Below, one piece after another: positions 1 to 9,705 of a stretch of DNA of 64,000 nucleotides. The translations under genes and the position numbers were made by a program. The stretch is from Lysinibacillus sphaericus OT4b.31 (GTDB taxonomy: Bacteria; Bacillota; Bacilli; Bacillales_A; Planococcaceae), in contig NZ_KB933398.1 of the NCBI RefSeq assembly GCF_000392615.1, positions 2,368,866 to 2,432,865 on the forward strand. Direction: 5' to 3'. Each line of letters begins with the position of its first letter. Positions within the stretch are counted from its first letter, which is position 1. The notes under the pieces are model-generated. The model ran no database searches. It was not told where the DNA came from and saw nothing but the letters and a program-made list of their open reading frames with translations.

Positions 1-1
1 G

Positions 2-1504
2 CGTGCGAATGCAGCTATTCGAGGATACATGTTATATGGCAAAGAAGAAATGTTAGATAACCATCATGAAATTCGTGATACCTTACATAAGTCCATTGAT
101 CGTCTTGCATCATTAGGACAGGATAATGCAGATTTTAAACAATTTTTACAACAGTTAAGTGAGTGGGAAAAACCCATTGACGAGCAAATCGTACCATTAT
201 ATCAAAACGGTGAACAGGCACAAGCACAGCAGCTAGCGTTACCAGTGCTTGGAGAAGGCTCTCAAAAACTTGTTGTCTTTGGCAAAACGATGGCTACTGC
301 ACAGCAGGAAGAAATGTTGGCACATATCGAGGCTACCAAACAAAGTGGTGCAAGAAGTGCTAAGGAAATCGCTGGATTAGCGATTGTTTCTTTGGTAATA
401 AGTATCATCATTGCGACAGCTTTTGGTAGACGTGTGGCAAAGAATATTCAACAAACGGTTGTCGAGATGGACAAGTTCTCAAATGGCAATTTACAAACCC
501 ATTTACAATTTACAACGAAGGATGAATTTGCACAGCTCGCAGCTTCATTCAATACGATGTCTGAAAAATTGCGACATACTATGAAGCAAGTCGGTGACTC
601 TTCTGAACAGGTTGCAGCGACATCAGAGCAACTGACTGCCAGTAGCTTGGAAGTAACACAAGCAACGGAAGTTGTCACAGAATCGATTCAAGATATTGCA
701 CAAGGGATTGAAAAACAAGATGCATTGACAGGGGATGTAAGAGATTTATCTTCCCATATACTGAAAAAAATGAATGAAATCTCAACGAGCATAGATAACG
801 TAAATGATGCAACGGTCGAAACAAAAAATATGGCGAGTACGGGGCGTTCCTCTGTACGTAATGTCATTGAGCAGATGAATGAGATTACGGATAATACAGC
901 TGAGCTTAGCACACGTGTCAATGATTTAGATGAAAACACAGCGGCCATTGTTTCAGCAGTCAATGTCATCAAAAATATTACGACCCAAACAAATCTACTG
1001 GCGATCAATGCTTCCATTGAAGCGGCACGAAGCGGTGAGCATGGCAAAGGCTTTGCTGTTGTTGCAGAGGAAGTTCGTAAACTAGCGGATGAATCAAATT
1101 TAGCTGCAGTAGATATTGAAAAGGTTGTGGCACAAATTACCAATAGCACGAGAATTATTGAAGAAGATATGGTCAATAGCAATGATTCCGTTACTGTTGG
1201 GCGTGAAAAAGTGAATGTTGCTCGCGACAACTTCCTTTTAATTGACCAGGCTATAGATGATGTGCAAGCGCAGACTGAATCCGTGACTGCGGCAATTCGT
1301 GCCATCCATGTTGACATTGAAAAACTAGTAAAAGAAATTGACTATATAAGCGAGGTATCGATGCAATCGAGTGGCAATGTCCAAAGCGTTGCAGCTTCAT
1401 CGCAGGAGCAAAACGCCGCGATGGAAGAAGTAGCCGCAGCCTCCACACACCTAGCGAAAATGGCTATTGATTTACAAGAATCCATTCAGGCATTTAAATA
1501 CTGA
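2..1504 (+). CDS. Methyl-accepting chemotaxis protein, 5'-truncated by window edge
   Basis: Transducer that senses a ligand at the cell surface and controls the CheA kinase. The reading frame is open from base 2, so the true start lies upstream. About 500 residues are visible: the end of a four-helix-bundle sensor domain, one membrane helix near residues 118-140, a HAMP linker, then the long coiled-coil signalling domain. The hairpin tip, with [20 protein letters not shown], is at about 1012-1075. It ends in FKY like the next receptor and is followed by a good terminator. Family sure; ligand unknown. Confidence 0.95.
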   Translation, partial: RANAAIRGYMLYGKEEMLDNHHEIRDTLHKSIDRLASLGQDNADFKQFLQQLSEWEKPIDEQIVPLYQNGEQAQAQQLALPVLGEGSQKLVVFGKTMATAQQEEMLAHIEATKQSGARSAKEIAGLAIVSLVISIIIATAFGRRVAKNIQQTVVEMDKFSNGNLQTHLQFTTKDEFAQLAASFNTMSEKLRHTMKQVGDSSEQVAATSEQLTASSLEVTQATEVVTESIQDIAQGIEKQDALTGDVRDLSSHILKKMNEISTSIDNVNDATVETKNMASTGRSSVRNVIEQMNEITDNTAELSTRVNDLDENTAAIVSAVNVIKNITTQTNLLAINASIEAARSGEHGKGFAVVAEEVRKLADESNLAAVDIEKVVAQITNSTRIIEEDMVNSNDSVTVGREKVNVARDNFLLIDQAIDDVQAQTESVTAAIRAIHVDIEKLVKEIDYISEVSMQSSGNVQSVAASSQEQNAAMEEVAAASTHLAKMAIDLQESIQAFKY

Positions 1505-1511
1505 TTACGTG

Positions 1512-1553
1512 AACCCCATGCATTTGCTGTAACGGATGATGCATAGGGGTTTT
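1512..1553 (+). terminator. Rho-independent terminator after the first chemoreceptor
   Basis: Arms AACCCCATGCAT and ATGCATAGGGGTTTT flank a loop of about 16 bases and end in TTTT, eight bases after the stop codon. Confidence 0.8.
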
Positions 1554-1626
1554 AACTGTGCAAAAATTGCAAATACATTAAATTATTTTATTTATGTAAA
1601 GAGCTCGTGAAAATGAAAAAAAGTAT

Positions 1627-1809
1627 TTGAATTTGCGCATTTTGACCGATAAAACCTTTGGGTCAAATTTATCGATTGAAGGAGCGAGTATTGAAAAATT
1701 ATATGTAGATGACAGCGACATCCTTTTCGAGTCTAATCATTACATCAAGTGGTGTGCACATAAAGGCATACGCAAAATAATCTTAAGAACAAGCTTTTAT
1801 AACTTATGA
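1627..1809 (+). CDS. Doubtful small ORF upstream of the second chemoreceptor
   Basis: A 60-codon frame starting at TTG without a convincing ribosome site. It ends 21 bases before the next gene. The product would be a soluble peptide with no domain I recognise. It could be a fragment of a longer ancestral gene, or simply the chemoreceptor leader. Reported because it fills the gap, not because it is convincing. Confidence 0.25.
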   Translation: MNLRILTDKTFGSNLSIEGASIEKLYVDDSDILFESNHYIKWCAHKGIRKIILRTSFYNL

Positions 1810-1830
1810 AGACAAAAGGAGAATGGATGC

Positions 1831-3792
1831 ATGAAAAAAATATTTGGAAGTTTTAAGGGCAAGCTCTATGTATTATTTGCACTTGTCTTACTCATCCCAG
1901 TTTGCTCAGTAGGAATCTTATCGTATATCTCATCGAAAGATTCAATTAAAGATGAAATTTTATTTAGTGCAAATGAAAGTGTTGGGATGTTAAATAATCT
2001 TATCGATAAAACCGTCAGTGAAAAAATACACGAAGTCGGTGTTTTTAGTGAAGAGATAAATGCTTCTATGTATGAAGAGGGAGAAGCGACTCTACGAACA
2101 ACGTTCAAACAATATACTGCATTAAATCCAGGTACATTAAGTATTTATGTTGGAACACAAGACGGTGAATTTATTGTAGAACCAAAAAAGTATGAATCTG
2201 AAGATAACCCCTTGGAAAGAGAATGGTATAAAGAAGCTGTAGCGCTTAAGGGCAAGCCTTTTATTACAAAACCTTATGTAGATGCAGGAACTGGAGAAAT
2301 GGTCGTTACAGTTGCTAGTCAGGTAAAAGATCAATCAGGCGTTGTGGCAGTAGATATAACACTGACAGAACTGCAAAAAATCTCAGACTCTATTACAATC
2401 GGAAAAAATGGCTACTCCTCTATATTTGGTGCAAATAATATGGTCATTTCTCATCCTACATTAGAAGCTGGAGGGGAATTAAAAGAGAAATTCTTGGATC
2501 AGATGCACGAAAGTGAATCTGGTACGTACGATTATTTCTATAACAATGATCATCGCACCATGTTTTTTACTACGAATGAATTAACCGGTTGGAAAATTAC
2601 AGGCACCATTTTTTCGAAAGAAATAGATGAATCAGCGTCCTCTATTTTAGCTACTACGACTCTTGTGTTAGTCATTGCCATTATTTTAAGCTCTATTGTC
2701 GTATATTTTGTGTTGAGAGCAATCATCAAACCAATTAGAGCCTTAAAAGATAGTGCAGTAACAATTAGTAAAGGTGATTTAACCGAGAAAGTGAAGATTA
2801 CCTCGAATGATGAAATAGGGCAATTGGGACAAGCCTTCAATGACATGCAGGATAGCCTTCGTACCCTGATTAAAAAGATAGAAGTAAATGCGGAGGAAGT
2901 TGCATCTTCAGCAGAAGAGTTAACCGCAAATGCCGATCAGACGAGCGAGGCAACGGAAAAAGTGGCCATCTCTATACAAGAAGTGGCATTAAGCGCAGAC
3001 ACACAAACAACGAATGCGACAAGGAATGCGGAATCGTTAAATGAGCTTTCAAAAGCAATTCTACATGTGGCGGAAATATCGTCCACAGTGACGGATCTGT
3101 CTCAATATGCTACGAAACAGGCTGATGAGGGCGGACAAGCAGTACAAGATACCAAAAATCAAATGAATTCAATTCATTTATCCGTCACAGATTCAAACAG
3201 TAAAATTCAATCTTTACATGAACGATCTCAACAAATCTCGTCAATTTTAGATGTCATTACAAGCATTGCCGATCAAACCAATCTACTCGCGCTCAATGCA
3301 GCTATCGAGGCGGCAAGAGCAGGGGAGCATGGCAAAGGCTTTGCAGTAGTTGCCGATGAAGTACGCAAGCTGGCTGAGCAATCACAGCAATCAGCAAGTC
3401 AAATTTTCGAGCTCATTCATGGTATTCAGGAAGAAACAAAACAGTCTGTTCACATCATGGCAAAAGTGTCAGAGGATGTACTCGATGGTTTACGTGTATC
3501 AGATGAAGCAATCGCCAAATTCCAAGTGATTATGACAAGGATGAATGAAATTACACCTAAAATGGAAGAAGTTTCTTCTGCATCAGAACAGATGTCTGCT
3601 AGTGTTCAAGAGGTAACCGCAATTACGGAAGATTTGGCTTTCTCAGCTAAAGGGAATGCTTCCGCATCAGAAGATGTTGCTGCTTCAACTGAAGAACAAT
3701 TAGCTTCAATGGAAGAAATCAATGCATCCGCACAAGCACTATCTCACATGGCAGATGAATTAAAAGGGCTAATCAGTCAGTTTAAATACTAA
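1831..3792 (+). CDS. Methyl-accepting chemotaxis protein with dCache-like sensor
   Basis: Full-length 653-residue receptor. A membrane helix at about residues 12-34 is followed by a large extracellular region of about 240 residues, typical in size and position of double-Cache sensors for small molecules. A second membrane helix lies near 280-300, then HAMP and the signalling coiled coil. The tip motif [20 protein letters not shown] lies at about residue 490. The start ATG has AAAAGGAG 11 bases upstream. It stands alone with its own terminator, as many chemoreceptors do. The ligand cannot be read from sequence. Confidence 0.95.
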   Translation: MKKIFGSFKGKLYVLFALVLLIPVCSVGILSYISSKDSIKDEILFSANESVGMLNNLIDKTVSEKIHEVGVFSEEINASMYEEGEATLRTTFKQYTALNPGTLSIYVGTQDGEFIVEPKKYESEDNPLEREWYKEAVALKGKPFITKPYVDAGTGEMVVTVASQVKDQSGVVAVDITLTELQKISDSITIGKNGYSSIFGANNMVISHPTLEAGGELKEKFLDQMHESESGTYDYFYNNDHRTMFFTTNELTGWKITGTIFSKEIDESASSILATTTLVLVIAIILSSIVVYFVLRAIIKPIRALKDSAVTISKGDLTEKVKITSNDEIGQLGQAFNDMQDSLRTLIKKIEVNAEEVASSAEELTANADQTSEATEKVAISIQEVALSADTQTTNATRNAESLNELSKAILHVAEISSTVTDLSQYATKQADEGGQAVQDTKNQMNSIHLSVTDSNSKIQSLHERSQQISSILDVITSIADQTNLLALNAAIEAARAGEHGKGFAVVADEVRKLAEQSQQSASQIFELIHGIQEETKQSVHIMAKVSEDVLDGLRVSDEAIAKFQVIMTRMNEITPKMEEVSSASEQMSASVQEVTAITEDLAFSAKGNASASEDVAASTEEQLASMEEINASAQALSHMADELKGLISQFKY

Positions 3793-3810
3793 AAAAAACA
3801 TACTAACATT

Positions 3811-3853
3811 AGTAGTACAAACCAAGGCCATGGTTTGTGCTACTATTTTTTTA
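3811..3853 (+). terminator. Terminator after dCache chemoreceptor
   Basis: Arms AGTAGTACAAACC and GGTTTGTGCTACT with an 8-base loop, followed by a run of seven T. Confidence 0.85.
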
Positions 3854-3875
3854 TAGTAGAAGTGAAGAAAAGCCG

Positions 3876-4188
3876 ACCAGCCTCTGGGACCATTTATGAG
3901 TCCGTATATAAAACCGGCTAACTTCATGCCCTTATATAATCAGTTTAGTATGTTGGGTCCAAGAGATCGTGTATAAGAAAGTGGAATCGATAAGGTACTG
4001 TGAAGGCTTCTATGATTGGTCAAAAGGAGAAGAATGAGATGAAACATGTCATTGCGTTAGATGTCAGTAAAGGAAAAAGTACCGTTGCGATTTATGATGG
4101 TCACCGCCAATGTGTGTGTAGTAACTCTCATTATACAGGATTTGGGGAGGTGCTCTATTTTCTTGTCATTTTAAGCTTAGAGCCGTAA
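3876..4188 (+). pseudogene. IS110-family element relic: left noncoding end plus transposase N-terminus
   Basis: From ATG 4039 (with AAAAGGAG upstream) the frame reads MKHVIALDVSKGKSTVAIYD, the start of IS110-type DEDD transposases, including the first catalytic Asp in ALDVSKG. Similarity is lost after about 30 residues and the frame stops at 4188, so most of the RuvC-like domain and all of the C-terminal serine domain are gone. The 160 bases before the ATG resemble the IS110 left noncoding end, where that family encodes its bridge (seek) RNA. The call rests on remembered family sequence. Confidence 0.65.
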
Positions 4189-4370
4189 GGTCTCAAAATT
4201 ACGAAATTGACTCAATTATAAGAATATTACTGAAAAGGGTCACTTCCCATCCAAAAGTGACCCAAACCAACAAATCGGGAGGTGTAAGGCTATATTAGCT
4301 TTACATTACTATTATTATGATTGGATTACTATGTTTATATAGTTCATTGCCTTTGAATTAGATTTAAATT

Positions 4371-4402
4371 AAAAAAACCGCAGCGAGGGAAGTTGCTGCA
4401 GT
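4371..4402 (-). terminator. Terminator of the small membrane peptide gene
   Basis: Read on the minus strand: CTGCAGC, a loop, GCTGCGG, then seven T. It lies 24 bases after the stop of the minus-strand gene. Confidence 0.75.
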
Positions 4403-4425
4403 ATAGAGATTAACTGCACAATATG

Positions 4426-4614
4426 TTATTTCTTTTCATCTTTTTTACTATCCCATGCCCATGTTATAAACGCATAAACAATAGTCGCAAATAAGGAACA
4501 AAAAAAATTTTCACTCAAATCCCAATTACCTTTTCTGAAATAATCTCCAACTGATAAAAGTAAAAACAATATGACGAAGTAAAAAATATATAAGTATTTT
4601 CTGATAAATGTCAT
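4426..4614 (-). CDS. Small membrane protein, unknown function
   Basis: A 62-residue protein beginning MTFIRKYLYIFYFVILFLLL. The start ATG at 4614 is chosen because AAGGTG precedes it at proper spacing; a longer frame to 4734 runs back through a terminator hairpin and is unlikely. Two hydrophobic helices (about residues 5-22 and 36-52) and a charged tail (DSKKDEKK) suggest a small two-pass membrane protein. A near copy of its terminator sits just upstream at 4655-4690, as if a neighbouring duplicate had been lost. No family recognised. Confidence 0.6.
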   Translation of the reverse strand: MTFIRKYLYIFYFVILFLLLSVGDYFRKGNWDLSENFFCSLFATIVYAFITWAWDSKKDEKK

Positions 4615-4654
4615 TTGAATCACCTTAATATGTATTTTATGTAAATTGTAACAT

Positions 4655-4690
4655 AAAAAAAGCTGCAACGAAGGGAGTTGCTGCAGCTTT
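4655..4690 (-). terminator. Second copy of a GCTGCAGC-type terminator
   Basis: Minus-strand hairpin of AAAGCTGCAGCAAC and GTTGCAGCTTTTTTT. It is closely similar to the hairpin at 4371-4402 but sits upstream of the small gene, where no complete minus-strand gene precedes it. Confidence 0.65.
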
Positions 4691-4855
4691 AAATCAGTAG
4701 AGAAAAACTTTATGACAATATTTATTTTGTACACATTTTGTTTATTTATGCATTAAAAAAGCCGCAGTTCAATCAGACGCTACAGCCTAGAATTGATTCA
4801 TGCCCATTGATGTTGCACTGACAGCATTATACCACAACTTAGGAGGGCAAAATTA

Positions 4856-5079
4856 ATGGGCAAACAAGGGCAAAATAAAGTTATAAAGAAAATTTATTAC
4901 ACTGGATTGAGCATTATCGATGGATGGTTGAAACGATTGAGGAAGCAAGACAGCCAGTAGAGAAGGTTGATAACGGCAGTTACATTAGAGCTAAAACAAC
5001 TATGTATGGCATCGAGGCAACACTACCAAAGGCAAGTGGTGGTGCAAGTGATCCAGTTCTTGGCATTTATAAAAATTAA
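4856..5079 (+). pseudogene. Phage-type small protein, frameshifted
   Basis: AGGAGGG precedes ATG 4856. The first frame gives about 15 plausible residues; a second frame from about 4894 continues with HWIEHYRWMVETIEEARQPV, then DNGSYIRAKT, MYGIEATLPKASGGASDPV, and stops at 5079. Together this looks like one short protein of about 74 residues split by a single-base shift. The style is that of late regulators of Gram-positive phages (ArpU/RinA-like size), but I cannot name a family with confidence. Confidence 0.45.
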
Positions 5080-5481
5080 TTACCAGGAAGGCGACCGACG
5101 ACCCATAAACTTGTTCGGGGCATGACATACATGACCGGCCTATATTTTTTAAAAGATTAGGTATCTAAATAATATAAAGGACTAAAAGGAGCTGAACGGA
5201 AATGCACTGTAAACTAAAAACAATTTGCTTTCCAATATAACATGATGTAGACCTACCACAATTTTGCAAGTGAGCTATCGACAATTAAATAGGTTTACCA
5301 CAAAAGATGAGCCTTCACCCTGAGCGGGATGGAGGTTTTTATTATGCTTTGAAGACTGCATCAAACAGCCAATACAAAATGTGATGTGAGGGCGGAGTTT
5401 GGTGTAGTTTTGAGAGTGAATTTGTAGAAAATTGTTCCAATTTGTTACTTCTCACATTATGATTGAGTGGGAGTGATTGGA
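5080..5481 (+). other. Gene-poor stretch with phage-like fragments and a terminator
   Basis: No open frame of useful size on either strand. Short ribosome sites (for example AAAAGGAG near 5186) lead only to frames of a few codons. A terminator lies at 5312-5343. It reads as decayed prophage or mobile DNA joining the phage-type pseudogene to the next short ORF. Confidence 0.5.
5312..5343 (+). terminator. Terminator in decayed region
   Basis: CCTTCACCC, a short loop, GGGATGGAGG, then TTTTT. Confidence 0.6.
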
Positions 5482-5742
5482 ATGTATAGTATAGGGAATT
5501 TTATGAAGCTTATGGAATTACAAGAGGAAAATAATTTACTTGAAGCTGAACTAAATTTGCTTGCAGAAAACAAAGTTCAACTAGAAATGAGACATGCAAT
5601 TATTAGCTTGAACGATAAATTATTACGGTATTTGGAAGCGTGGGGTTTTAAGGTTCAGAGCAGAGATAATAGATTTATAGCTTCGTATAAAAAAGGGACT
5701 ATTAGCACAGAAATTATAGAAGACGATACGCACTCAAATTAA
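5482..5742 (+). CDS. Hypothetical coiled-coil protein, possibly cut short by a frameshift
   Basis: An 86-residue protein with a strongly heptad-like N-terminal helix (LMELQEENNLLEAELNLLAE). ATG 5482 is preferred over GTG 5467 because GGGAG sits 9-10 bases before it. The frame ends in DDTHSN, but the -1 frame stays open from about 5735 to 5981 with codon use of the same kind and ends in EEELIETYFG. The original protein was therefore probably about 165 residues. No domain recognised; the surroundings are phage-like. Confidence 0.45.
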   Translation: MYSIGNFMKLMELQEENNLLEAELNLLAENKVQLEMRHAIISLNDKLLRYLEAWGFKVQSRDNRFIASYKKGTISTEIIEDDTHSN

Positions 5743-5981
5743 AGATAAATAACAATGAAATTGATACAATAAATTCAATTGTTTCACCTAGGATATACTA
5801 TAGGGCTCAAGAAACTGTTGAGGATGAACATTTTGGGAAACAGATAATGGATGTTCAGAATAAAATTAAAGAGAAAATGGGCTTATTAACCAGTTATAAA
5901 GATTTGAAATTTGAGTATCAAAACAATAAAAATGATATCTTTTATTCTGAAGAAGAGTTAATTGAAACATATTTTGGATAG
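5743..5981 (+). pseudogene. Probable C-terminal half of the preceding coiled-coil protein
   Basis: An open -1 frame without its own start codon, continuing directly past the stop at 5742 and ending with TAG at 5981. It encodes a charged, helical stretch with no recognisable domain. The simplest reading is a one-base insertion near 5735-5742. Confidence 0.4.
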
Positions 5982-6403
5982 AGTAACAGACGCACCTTCA
6001 GTAGTAAGAGGGTGTTTTTATTTTGCCTTGAAAAGTGAGTATCGAGCAGAGTTTCCTCCCCTTTGATTCGTCGGTACTTGCTTTTAGAGTGAAATAATTC
6101 ATCAAAATGTTATTACATATTTTCAGTATTCTAACTTAATATTAGATAAGAAAAGCACCCCTTCCAAAATATTTTTCCTAATAGAATCCATTCACGTTCG
6201 ACCACGAATGGATTTTTTCGAAAATATAAATAATGGAAAATTATTAATATTATATTCTTTGATGTATTTATTATAAAAAATAGTATTTTTTTCTATAATT
6301 GAAATTTTATATATGATATACTATTTTTGTTTTACATAGAAATTGGTAATAATTTGTTGATTGAAGAGGAGGGGAAATAACATCTTTAGAAGGTGTGATT
6401 GGT
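5982..6403. other. Intergenic stretch with weak hairpin and terminator
   Basis: No gene seen. A weak hairpin near 5990-6024 (GCACC with GGGTGT then T-rich) and a clear terminator at 6185-6218. From 6220 it becomes very AT-rich, and it probably holds the promoter of the polymerase-like gene. Confidence 0.5.
6185..6218 (+). terminator. Rho-independent terminator
   Basis: AATCCATTC and GAATGGATT arms followed by TTTT. Confidence 0.75.
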
Positions 6404-7684
6404 ATGAGTAAATTGAAACATTTTTTTGGAAAGTTAAATAAGATTGATATGTTTTCACCGTATTTCTTTTTACCGTTTATTTTAGTGCTATATTTCTTTA
6501 CAAGCTTATTTGATTGGCATAAATTTGAACAATTCAGTGTACGTATATCCATATGGCCAGTCGTTATTTTAGCTCTTGTCTGCTATTACATAGGTGTATA
6601 TATGATCGATAAACGCCAGTGGACGATTCCTTCATTCGGGCTGTCGCTCCTAGGAAAATATGTGATTCACTTTGTTATTATATTAACTTTGCTTGGGCTA
6701 GGTGCCTATTTAATGATGATTTTTAGTGGCGACTTAGGGATTACTGACGAAGCAAACCGCCGTAATCTAGACCCAAAGTTAAACTTCTTTAGCCAGTTAT
6801 TATGGTTTGGGACTTTATTGCTGTTGTCTTATAAAATGATTTTGGAAAAGAATATGACATGGAAAAAGGCAATCATCTACGGTTCAATTTTCGCGGTGGT
6901 GATGTTCCTGTTCTTATTAATGGGCTATCGAACGCCATTAATCATCATGTTGTTTACAGGAATCATCATTTTCCACTATGTGGTTAAACGAGTAAAGTTG
7001 ACGTGGTTCTTAACGGCATTAGTCGTGATTGGTGTTGCTTTCTCAATGTTTGGATTTATACGTGTCCTCACAGAGGATTTATCAAAAGATTTTAATAACC
7101 GTGATCAACCGAATGTGGAATTAACAGCAGAGGCAAAAGAGAAGCTATTAACGGCTGAACAAAAGGTAAACTTAACACCAAAATGGATGCGTGCCATAAA
7201 CGCGGAAAGTGTAACAAGCCATATCGTTTTGAGTAAGATTATTGAGTATACACAAGATGAAGGGCACTTAAATGGTGAAATGCACAAGGGGATTTTCAAT
7301 ACGATTTTACCAGGTGAACAAACTTCACCTCGCATGAAGGTAACAGAAGTCGTAAACTCAATAAGTGTAAAAGATGGTATATTTATTACTCGTGAAACAC
7401 GAACAACAACCCCGACCTTTATAGGACAATTGTTCTTAGATGGTGGTTATTTGTTAGTGGCGATTGGCTTCCTGTTATATGGTGTGTTAATTTCATTAAT
7501 CTATAATAAAGTGAAGCAGGAGGGAATTCGCAGTTTCCATACTGTAGCATACGCATTTATTATTACGTTGTTTACCGTATCGATGCATACGGGTTTACTA
7601 GATTTAATCTTTATTTTAATGCTTGGGTTTGTGATTATCGCATCCTCTATCATTAAAACGGACAAGCGAAAACTTCAATCTTAG
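6404..7684 (+). CDS. O-antigen polymerase-like / oligosaccharide repeat unit polymerase membrane protein
   Basis: A 426-residue protein with about ten hydrophobic helices and one large outward loop (about residues 215-330), the layout of Wzy-type polymerases that join polysaccharide repeat units outside the membrane. The loop holds a conserved-looking RETRTTTPTFIGQLFLDGG stretch before the last helices. ATG 6404 has AGAAGG 10 bases upstream; GTG 6395 is too close to it. A stronger AGGAGGGG at 6367 has no normal start codon after it (only ATA in frame). It is not in a polysaccharide operon, so the substrate is unknown. Confidence 0.7.
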   Translation: MSKLKHFFGKLNKIDMFSPYFFLPFILVLYFFTSLFDWHKFEQFSVRISIWPVVILALVCYYIGVYMIDKRQWTIPSFGLSLLGKYVIHFVIILTLLGLGAYLMMIFSGDLGITDEANRRNLDPKLNFFSQLLWFGTLLLLSYKMILEKNMTWKKAIIYGSIFAVVMFLFLLMGYRTPLIIMLFTGIIIFHYVVKRVKLTWFLTALVVIGVAFSMFGFIRVLTEDLSKDFNNRDQPNVELTAEAKEKLLTAEQKVNLTPKWMRAINAESVTSHIVLSKIIEYTQDEGHLNGEMHKGIFNTILPGEQTSPRMKVTEVVNSISVKDGIFITRETRTTTPTFIGQLFLDGGYLLVAIGFLLYGVLISLIYNKVKQEGIRSFHTVAYAFIITLFTVSMHTGLLDLIFILMLGFVIIASSIIKTDKRKLQS

Positions 7685-7691
7685 AAAAGAT

Positions 7692-7743
7692 AGGCTTCAC
7701 CAAAAAGTCGGTTTACACTTGCTTTTGGTGATAGCCTTTTTTT
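7692..7743 (+). terminator. Terminator after the polymerase-like gene
   Basis: AGGCTTCACCAAAA pairs with TTTTGGTGATAGCCT, followed by seven T. Confidence 0.85.
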
Positions 7744-7826
7744 GTGGGGTATATTGAAAGGTGTGTAAATATATTGAAACTTTTTGCTGTTTTAACCGTA
7801 TAAGTAAAGAAGTGAGGTGGAAACAC

Positions 7827-8064
7827 ATGCTCCAGCTCATAATATATGGTGTCATCATGTATTGGTGGATGGTTATTACTAGATAAGTATTTTTACAAGC
7901 GATTTCAAATTCCAAAGCAACCAAGCATGATGGATAAAACGGTTCATACAGAAGCGAGAGAATTTCTAATAGGCCTTTATCTTCTTAAGTAAATGTTAAT
8001 GTTGAGCACACTTGCTTATTTTGTTAGTTATTTGAGTATTATGTCTGTATTAATGCGAATCTAA
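7827..8064 (+). pseudogene. Small membrane protein gene broken by frameshift and stop
   Basis: GAGGTGG precedes ATG 7827. The first frame codes MLQLIIYGVIMYWWMVITR and stops; the other frame continues with GGWLLLDKYFYKRF, reaches an in-frame TAA at about 7990 and continues with STLAYFVSYLSIMSVLMRI to 8064. Joined, it would be about 75 residues with N- and C-terminal hydrophobic helices. No family name can be given. Confidence 0.45.
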
Positions 8065-8097
8065 ATTAGAATGTACAGACAAGAGGAGGGGTGATAT

Positions 8098-8742
8098 ATG
8101 ATAAAAAGTAGGCGTTACTTTAGTATAGCCATAGTGCTGTTATTCGTTGGTATATTGCTAGCGATGCCGTACCCCGATGCGTTGAATAATATTAGCGATG
8201 TTGTTTTGTTGAATGTTCCTATCGTTACACTTGATGCTATTCAAGTAAAGAGTATATTTGCAATCATCTTACTAATCGGAAGTCTTTATTTCTTAAGGAG
8301 GGCATTGAAGAAACATTTCTTTATGGTATATGTAACTGTGATTTTAAGCTTTGTCTTTATACCATCTTTCTTTGTTTATATCTATCAAATTACATTTGCA
8401 ACAGGCATTGAGGCAATATCGTTTGAAGCCTATAAAAGTGATTGTACATTTGAAATGCTGGATGAAAATACTTTACAAGGGGCTTGCCTATTAGCGCTAC
8501 ATAATTTAAGTAAGGATGATGTTACGTTTCAAGTAGAATTTAATGATGCCCACTACAAGGAAAAAATGATCTTCATGAATAATAATGCACCATACGAGGT
8601 TACGCTTCACGGACAACAAAAAAAGCTAGTGAAAATTAAGACAGTAATGGATATGACACAAATGGAAGGTCACATTGATGAAGGCAAAATATCCAATCTA
8701 AGTATTAAGATCTCAGCAGGTCATCAACAACGGAGGATATAA
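8098..8742 (+). CDS. Membrane protein with extracellular domain, unknown function
   Basis: A 214-residue protein with a perfect AGGAGGGG ribosome site. Three hydrophobic helices (about 8-26, 55-70, 77-105) are followed by about 110 residues predicted outside, with a Cys pair (CTFEMLDENTLQGAC) that could form a disulfide. The C-terminal part has an immunoglobulin-like beta pattern and ends in basic residues. It stands alone and has no recognised domain. Confidence 0.75.
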   Translation: MIKSRRYFSIAIVLLFVGILLAMPYPDALNNISDVVLLNVPIVTLDAIQVKSIFAIILLIGSLYFLRRALKKHFFMVYVTVILSFVFIPSFFVYIYQITFATGIEAISFEAYKSDCTFEMLDENTLQGACLLALHNLSKDDVTFQVEFNDAHYKEKMIFMNNNAPYEVTLHGQQKKLVKIKTVMDMTQMEGHIDEGKISNLSIKISAGHQQRRI

Positions 8743-8924
8743 CAGGGTTACGTTTAGTGAAGGATAATCAATAAGCTATACAACATTACATAATACTTTT
8801 ATATTGCCAAAGAGAAAACGATACTATCCAAAATAGGTGATGGATAAGTTAGAGAATATTCAAACAGTACTCCTCAAAAATTTAAGGGACATACTCCATT
8901 TAGAACCGAATAGCTGAGCTAAAT

Positions 8925-8954
8925 AAAAAGCCTTCTCCCTATCAAGGAGAAGGC
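8925..8954 (-). terminator. Terminator of the FusB-type gene
   Basis: On the minus strand GCCTTCTCC and GGAGAAGGC form a perfect 9-bp stem followed by TTTTT, seven bases after the stop codon. Confidence 0.9.
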
Positions 8955-8961
8955 CCGTTTA

Positions 8962-9612
8962 TTATTGTGTGATGCGATTGAAAAAAGCATTTACTTTTTG
9001 CATATCAGCTACATGCTGATTACAGTTGGCACTGTCCGCACAAATGTAATTACTGTGATTGGTAAATGTTCCAACGACTTGGCCTTTAACGGAAGTTGTA
9101 AAAAGACCAACATCGGAGTGACGGTTACAGATCGCACAAATACCACGAATCGTACTGTTTGCGAAAATACCTTTAATGGCTTTTAGCTGCTCTTCTTGCT
9201 CGATGAGTACATATTTTCGATGCGTACCAGGATCATCCCAAGCTAAATAGCACATTTGCCGAAAATCCATATCATTCAAACTTGGCAACTTTAACTTTTT
9301 TTCCTTTTTGAACAAGCTTTTTATCGTACTTGCTGTGACTGGTTTGAAAGGGATGACGTAGGGCTTTAAACTTTCTAAATAATCCTCACCCTGTTTACGC
9401 TCTGTTACGGTAAATAGCGTCTCGATAAGCTGAGCTTCGGCAGCAGTCATTGTAACCTTCGTTGTAATTTCAGTTTCAACAATACCGCGAACGGCGAGAA
9501 TGACATTTTTATCTTTTGTTGTAGCAAGTGCTTGTAAGATTTTATTCATTTGTTGCTCGAGTAAATGATAGTTAGCAACCGTTAAAAACGGCTGGATTGT
9601 TTGTTTTTCCAT
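8962..9612 (-). CDS. FusB/FusC-type elongation factor G-binding protein
   Basis: A 216-residue protein with the layout of the FusB family: a helical N-terminal domain and a C-terminal zinc domain. Four cysteines, C159, C162 (CAIC), C191 and C197 (CADSANC), match the family's zinc-binding set. These proteins bind EF-G and release it from fusidic-acid-stalled ribosomes; chromosomal homologues are common in Bacillales. A start at 9612 with GGAG upstream. A 20-codon leader peptide and inverted repeats lie just upstream, suggesting translational attenuation as described for staphylococcal fusB. Whether it confers resistance here is unknown. Confidence 0.85.
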   Translation of the reverse strand: MEKQTIQPFLTVANYHLLEQQMNKILQALATTKDKNVILAVRGIVETEITTKVTMTAAEAQLIETLFTVTERKQGEDYLESLKPYVIPFKPVTASTIKSLFKKEKKLKLPSLNDMDFRQMCYLAWDDPGTHRKYVLIEQEEQLKAIKGIFANSTIRGICAICNRHSDVGLFTTSVKGQVVGTFTNHSNYICADSANCNQHVADMQKVNAFFNRITQ

Positions 9613-9653
9613 GTGAAATCACTCCATTACATATAGGCTTTTGGTTGTGGCCT

Positions 9654-9705
9654 AAAGAGATCATCCATTATGTTTCATCTGGGTTAACTTAATCTAGATC
9701 TCTTT
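9654..9705 (-). promoter_or_regulatory. Inverted repeat of a possible translational attenuator
   Basis: Perfect 9-base arms AAAGAGATC / GATCTCTTT with a 34-base loop. In mRNA order the first arm is exactly the last three sense codons (Lys-Glu-Ile) of the leader peptide. A smaller stem (TAGGC with GCCTA, 9634-9654) follows, before the FusB ribosome site. Confidence 0.55.

Noticed and set aside
688..1317. Long minus-strand frame inside the first chemoreceptor
   Set aside because: Mirror frame of a well-supported coiled-coil gene; no ribosome site and no recognisable protein.
4426..4734. 102-codon version of the small membrane protein
   Set aside because: The extra 40 codons pass through a terminator hairpin and have no ribosome site.
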